From: Epiperipatus broadwayi
Taxonomy: Eukaryota; Onychophora; Udeonychophora; Euonychophora; Peripatidae
Assembly: GCA_028023455.1 (NCBI GenBank)
Contig: JAQFVV010012495.1
Coordinates: 4,401,016 to 4,465,015, forward strand
DNA length: 64,000 nt
Reading direction: 5' to 3'
The translations under genes were made by a program, and so were the position numbers. Below the pieces are notes generated by a model. It made no database searches. It was not told the origin of the DNA and saw nothing but the letters and a program-made list of their open reading frames with translations. This document shows positions 60,935 to 64,000 of the stretch, piece by piece; position 1 is the first letter of the stretch; the number at the start of each line of letters is the position of its first letter.

Positions 60935-62290
60935 AAATAAAAGATCCAGTTCAGATTAATTAATGTAATAACAATTAAACAATAAAATATTAACATTAAT
61001 AATAAATCTTACAAATAACTTTTATAAAAAGCAAAGAAGTATTTTCAGTTATTTCTATAACCATTTCCAGCTGGCAAGCTTTTAAATTTTATATATATTA
61101 ACTTAATAATTTTAACAGATGTAATTAATGAAAATAATTTAATATTTTTAAAATTATTAACTTTATACGTATTGAAACAGTGTTTTAATTGCTAAGGTAT
61201 AATGAATAGGTAGAAATAGTAATATGGAATTCAAACAAAATTATTTTTCTTAGTATAAAATATAAGCAAACATATGAAAAGAATTGGAAATTAAGTAATA
61301 GGTATAAAGCACATTTATTTGAATACATATGTGCATGTGAATAGAAATATTTGGTAGAGATTAATTTAAATAAAAGAAATGAAACGATGAACATATTCAA
61401 AATTATATTAATCCAATATTAGAAGAAATATACATTTCATTTTTTGTTACTAAATATTTAATGAAAAAAAAAACAAATATTTATTTTTATTTTATTTATT
61501 AAAGATTAAAATTGTTTAAATTGATTAAAATGTTAATTAATGTAATTACAGCTGTTATGGATGCAGAAAAAAGTTTAAATAAGAGTTTCTTTATAGTACT
61601 ATTATCATTGTAGGTTATCATATCAATAATTCCTTATATATGAGAGACCGATAGAGCAGATCTCTAATTAAGCAGGGAGTAATTTTTTATAAAATTTTAT
61701 TATAGAAAATAACTGCGTAGGCCATGATTTAGCCTTTATAATAGATGTCCACATATTATAAACTTATGACATGACCATTTACATTTTATTTCATATAGAT
61801 TTAATTTTAAGGCCAATTATTTATTATTTTATATAAATATAGCATTACTGGGTTGTTTAATTTCATGTTTATTTCATTGTATTTTTTCATCAGGCACAGA
61901 TTCCTGCTTCGTAAAATTTAATTTGACGGGTTCATTCAAAATAAGTTCCATGCAAATGCAGGGACATTCCTTTTATTTTTCCAGAGGGTCTTCTTATTTC
62001 TTGTTAACAGAGCAGTGGATCATTCTTGCCTGTTAGTGAGAGTTATTTAGGGTTGCATGAAGATGCTCATTCCTTCATCCCATGACCCATTTAACTTTGC
62101 AAAAGCAAATATATTTCCGTCATTGCCATATTATGAGACTTGGATATGACATCGTGAAGGTGATCATATTCCAGTCTACTTCATTATTTATTTATTACTT
62201 TAGCAACTCAGTACTGCCTTCCTTATGTATGTTAAAGCTTCATATTTCTGCATTTATTGATACATGAGAGTTATGCATATATACATTAGG
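60935..62290. other. intronic AT-rich DNA, no gene seen
   Basis: No exon signal on either strand. A slightly GC-richer part at 61880-62180 contains no recognisable sequence. Confidence 0.45.
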
Positions 62291-62366
62291 GTGTTTTTGA
62301 TTTTCCAAAGTCCACACTCACCATTATTCCATGTGCAAGATTGGTATAAGAGCACCAAAACATAAA

Positions 62367-62467
62367 CATGGTTACAATTTTCTATGTTTACAGAAGCTGT
62401 TAATACTGTATGAAAAATTTGCTACAGTTATTAACAGTTTGTGTAAAGATAAGAAATGGTGATCATG
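62367..62467. repeat. hairpin-family element, ~44-bp arms
   Basis: The arms 62367-62410 (GTTTACAGAAGCTGTTAATA) and 62423-62467 (TTAACAGTTTGTGTAAAG) are inverted copies around a 12-base loop. The end AAGAAATGGTGATCATGTGA is shared with copies at 37.4, 41.9 and 46.3 kb. Confidence 0.75.
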
Positions 62468-62631
62468 TGATGAATCATCACGCACTCCTGAAATTGTTTG
62501 TGATGTTTTGTAAAAAAGAAAAATTGTAATCAAAACTATTCCAAAACTTTGAAAAATTAAAATTGACTGAGTAAGACATCTATTTGAAAATAGTGAAATA
62601 TTTAAACTAAAAAAAAAAAAAAGGAAAAAAC

Positions 62632-62719
62632 ACTAGAGAGGTCAGCACAGTTGCCTTACAAGCAGTTGTCCCAGGTTTGCAGGTTCGCTTCCCGCTGATG
62701 CTTTGACACATGAACAAAA
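62632..62719 (+). mobile_element. tRNA-Gly-like SINE, copy H (head truncated)
   Basis: It starts within box A (AGAGAGGTCAGCACAGTTGC), keeps an intact box B (AGGTTCGCTTCCC) and has the GATGCTTTGACACATGAA tail. The acceptor-arm end is missing. An A run precedes it. Confidence 0.75.
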
Positions 62720-63070
62720 CACTTTTCTTTTACTTTGTCTAGATGAGTTTGCATTTATAATTGAGGAAAAGGGTGGATGGATTACTGGAGATTCTACACT
62801 AAAACATAATCTGCTTATGCCTGATTAACTGCAAGCTTTTTTCTTTTGTTAGGAAATAAAGAGAATCAAAATGAAAAATAATATGATAGATAAAAGTGAA
62901 AAAAAATATTTATTTGAAGAATTAATCAAGATATGAAAAACATTAGAATCTAATAGTCTGGAGGTATATGTAAAATCAGAGTAATAATAATAAATAGTAG
63001 AATATATAAAAAAAGTAATACCATATGAAGTGATTATTGAGGATGCTAACAAATGTATACTATTGCTTAC

Positions 63071-63238
63071 TTGTCTCTTCCTTAATAGTCCAGTAATCTA
63101 ATGATACTTTTTCATTTTTGTGATAGAAAATTTTATACATTCGAATAATTCCATTTGGATGTTTTGGTTCATCCCATCTGAGAAATATAGAATTATTTTC
63201 AATACGAAATCCAACTAGATTTTGAGGTGCAGAAGGAA
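63071..63238 (-). CDS. receptor gene, FN3 exon (first half of domain)
   Basis: The exon is 168 bases, phase 1 to phase 1, with a TTTTTCTTTTTAG acceptor and a GTAAGC donor. It encodes strands A to about D of a fibronectin type III domain. PSAPQNLVGFRIENNSIFLR is the canonical P-x-x-P-x-x-L start, then WDEPKHPNGIIRMYKIFYH carries the conserved Trp, Pro, Asn-Gly and Tyr. The exon ends in a charged loop. Splitting one FN3 domain over two phase-1 exons is common in DCC-, Dscam- and receptor-phosphatase-type genes. The PSAP start just after a phase-1 junction implies another FN3 domain upstream, beyond the window. This is the most N-terminal exon I can support here. Confidence 0.9.
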
Positions 63239-63294
63239 CTAAAAAGAAAAACAAAATTATAAATGGTTTAAGGAAAATAATATTCATATGTATA

Positions 63295-64000
63295 TTTAAA
63301 AAATCACTTATGGTAATAACAACTCAAGAATAATAAATACCCTGTAACATGTACAGAAAATTAAATAATCTTACTGACTTTCTTTAACAATCTTCTTTCA
63401 GTTAATAATAAACTTTTTACAATCCAAATAATTATATATATATATTTAAAATATTAATCAAGCTTAAGCAAAATTGATAATAATTCTTTCATTCCTTATA
63501 GGATCTTATCAAGATGTCTCCTTATAGACAGGATTCCACATTAGTAAATGTTTTAAAATAGGTAGCTACCCATTTTTTAAAATCTGCTATTAAATTAACC
63601 ACCATTTATTAACATATTAGAAATAGAGTATGATCTAATTTCAAAGCCATATTTTTATATCAGCTTATTACTAATATGAGTTCAAATTATATATCTCAGG
63701 GCAGAAAAACATGTTATTTTTAATGACCTGCAATAATAAACCACATTAATTTATATGAATGTAGTTATTACCTGGTCTATGGAAAGGCTGTGATTTTAGT
63801 AATAAATTCTTTTAATGGATTACTTTAACAAATTTCAATTATATGCTAACCAAAACTAAATATTACATTTCAAACATGAATTTAGGTACTGTAATCACAT
63901 TCTCTTTGCTATTTAAATATTATACTATTGTTTTGTACTGTAGTTAAAAGCACATAAAGTGATGTTTTTCCAAGCATTTTTTTTTTCAAAAAGTTTTATT
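63295..64000. other. intronic AT-rich DNA to the window edge
   Basis: The preceding receptor exon should lie upstream on the minus strand. No convincing exon is found before the edge. An (AT) run lies near 63431. Confidence 0.45.

Noticed and set aside
61185-61400. Hydrophobic minus-strand ORF as an extra transmembrane exon
   Set aside because: No splice sites match the required phase 1, and the phases of the neighbouring exons already join without it.
63772-63787. 16-base micro-exon upstream of the first FN3 exon on the minus strand
   Set aside because: An AG before it and a GTAATA after it give a phase-1 end that would splice neatly to the FN3 exon. However, the exon is too short, the acceptor lacks a pyrimidine tract, and such patterns arise by chance in AT-rich DNA.
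1-64000. CRISPR arrays, operons, prokaryotic genes
   Set aside because: The window is clearly eukaryotic nuclear DNA. The tandem repeats found lack the regular short repeat-spacer form.

Overview
This is a strongly AT-rich piece of an invertebrate animal nuclear genome. It has spliced exons separated by introns of 2.7 to about 25 kb, dense non-LTR retrotransposons, tRNA-derived SINEs, hAT-type MITEs and many foldback repeats. There are no bacterial-style genes, operons or CRISPR arrays. Long introns, RTE-type LINEs and tRNA-derived SINEs fit a mollusc (for example a cephalopod) or an arachnid, but the sequence alone does not settle the organism.

The one host gene I can support lies on the minus strand and covers most of the window. 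It enters from beyond base 64000 and ends at a stop codon at 9815. Five exons are visible, and every intron phase matches (1-1, 1-1, 1-2, 2-0, 0-stop). Two exons (63071-63238 and 60175-60321) make one complete fibronectin type III (FN3) domain. One exon (46531-46636) encodes a transmembrane helix. Two exons (34812-34998 and 9815-10123) encode a cytoplasmic tail of about 165 residues. The product is the C-terminal part of a single-pass, FN3-containing cell-surface receptor. The membrane segment recalls the protogenin/IGDCC/DCC group, but that family name is tentative.

The introns and the region downstream of the gene are filled with mobile DNA. An L1/Tx1-like LINE fragment with a poly-A tail lies at 11.4-14.1 kb. 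A nearly complete 3.3-kb RTE LINE lies at 27.56-30.86 kb, broken only by two single-base shifts, both in homopolymers. A decayed hAT transposase is scattered over about 51.2-57.3 kb. Two non-autonomous hAT elements carry 8-bp target duplications (35470-36143 and 50087-50413). Eight copies of a tRNA-Gly-like SINE and three of a second SINE family are dispersed.

The most unusual content is a set of self-complementary (hairpin) elements. One is a 1351-bp composite at 15701-17051: one inverted and three direct copies of a ~306-bp core, flanked by a perfect 13-bp duplication and inserted into a ~115-bp tandem array. Unrelated hairpin elements at 36218-36915 and 41861-42097 have 14-bp duplications. 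A region with more CpG than its surroundings (about 19.4-21.3 kb) could hold a plus-strand promoter or first exon, but no gene is established there.
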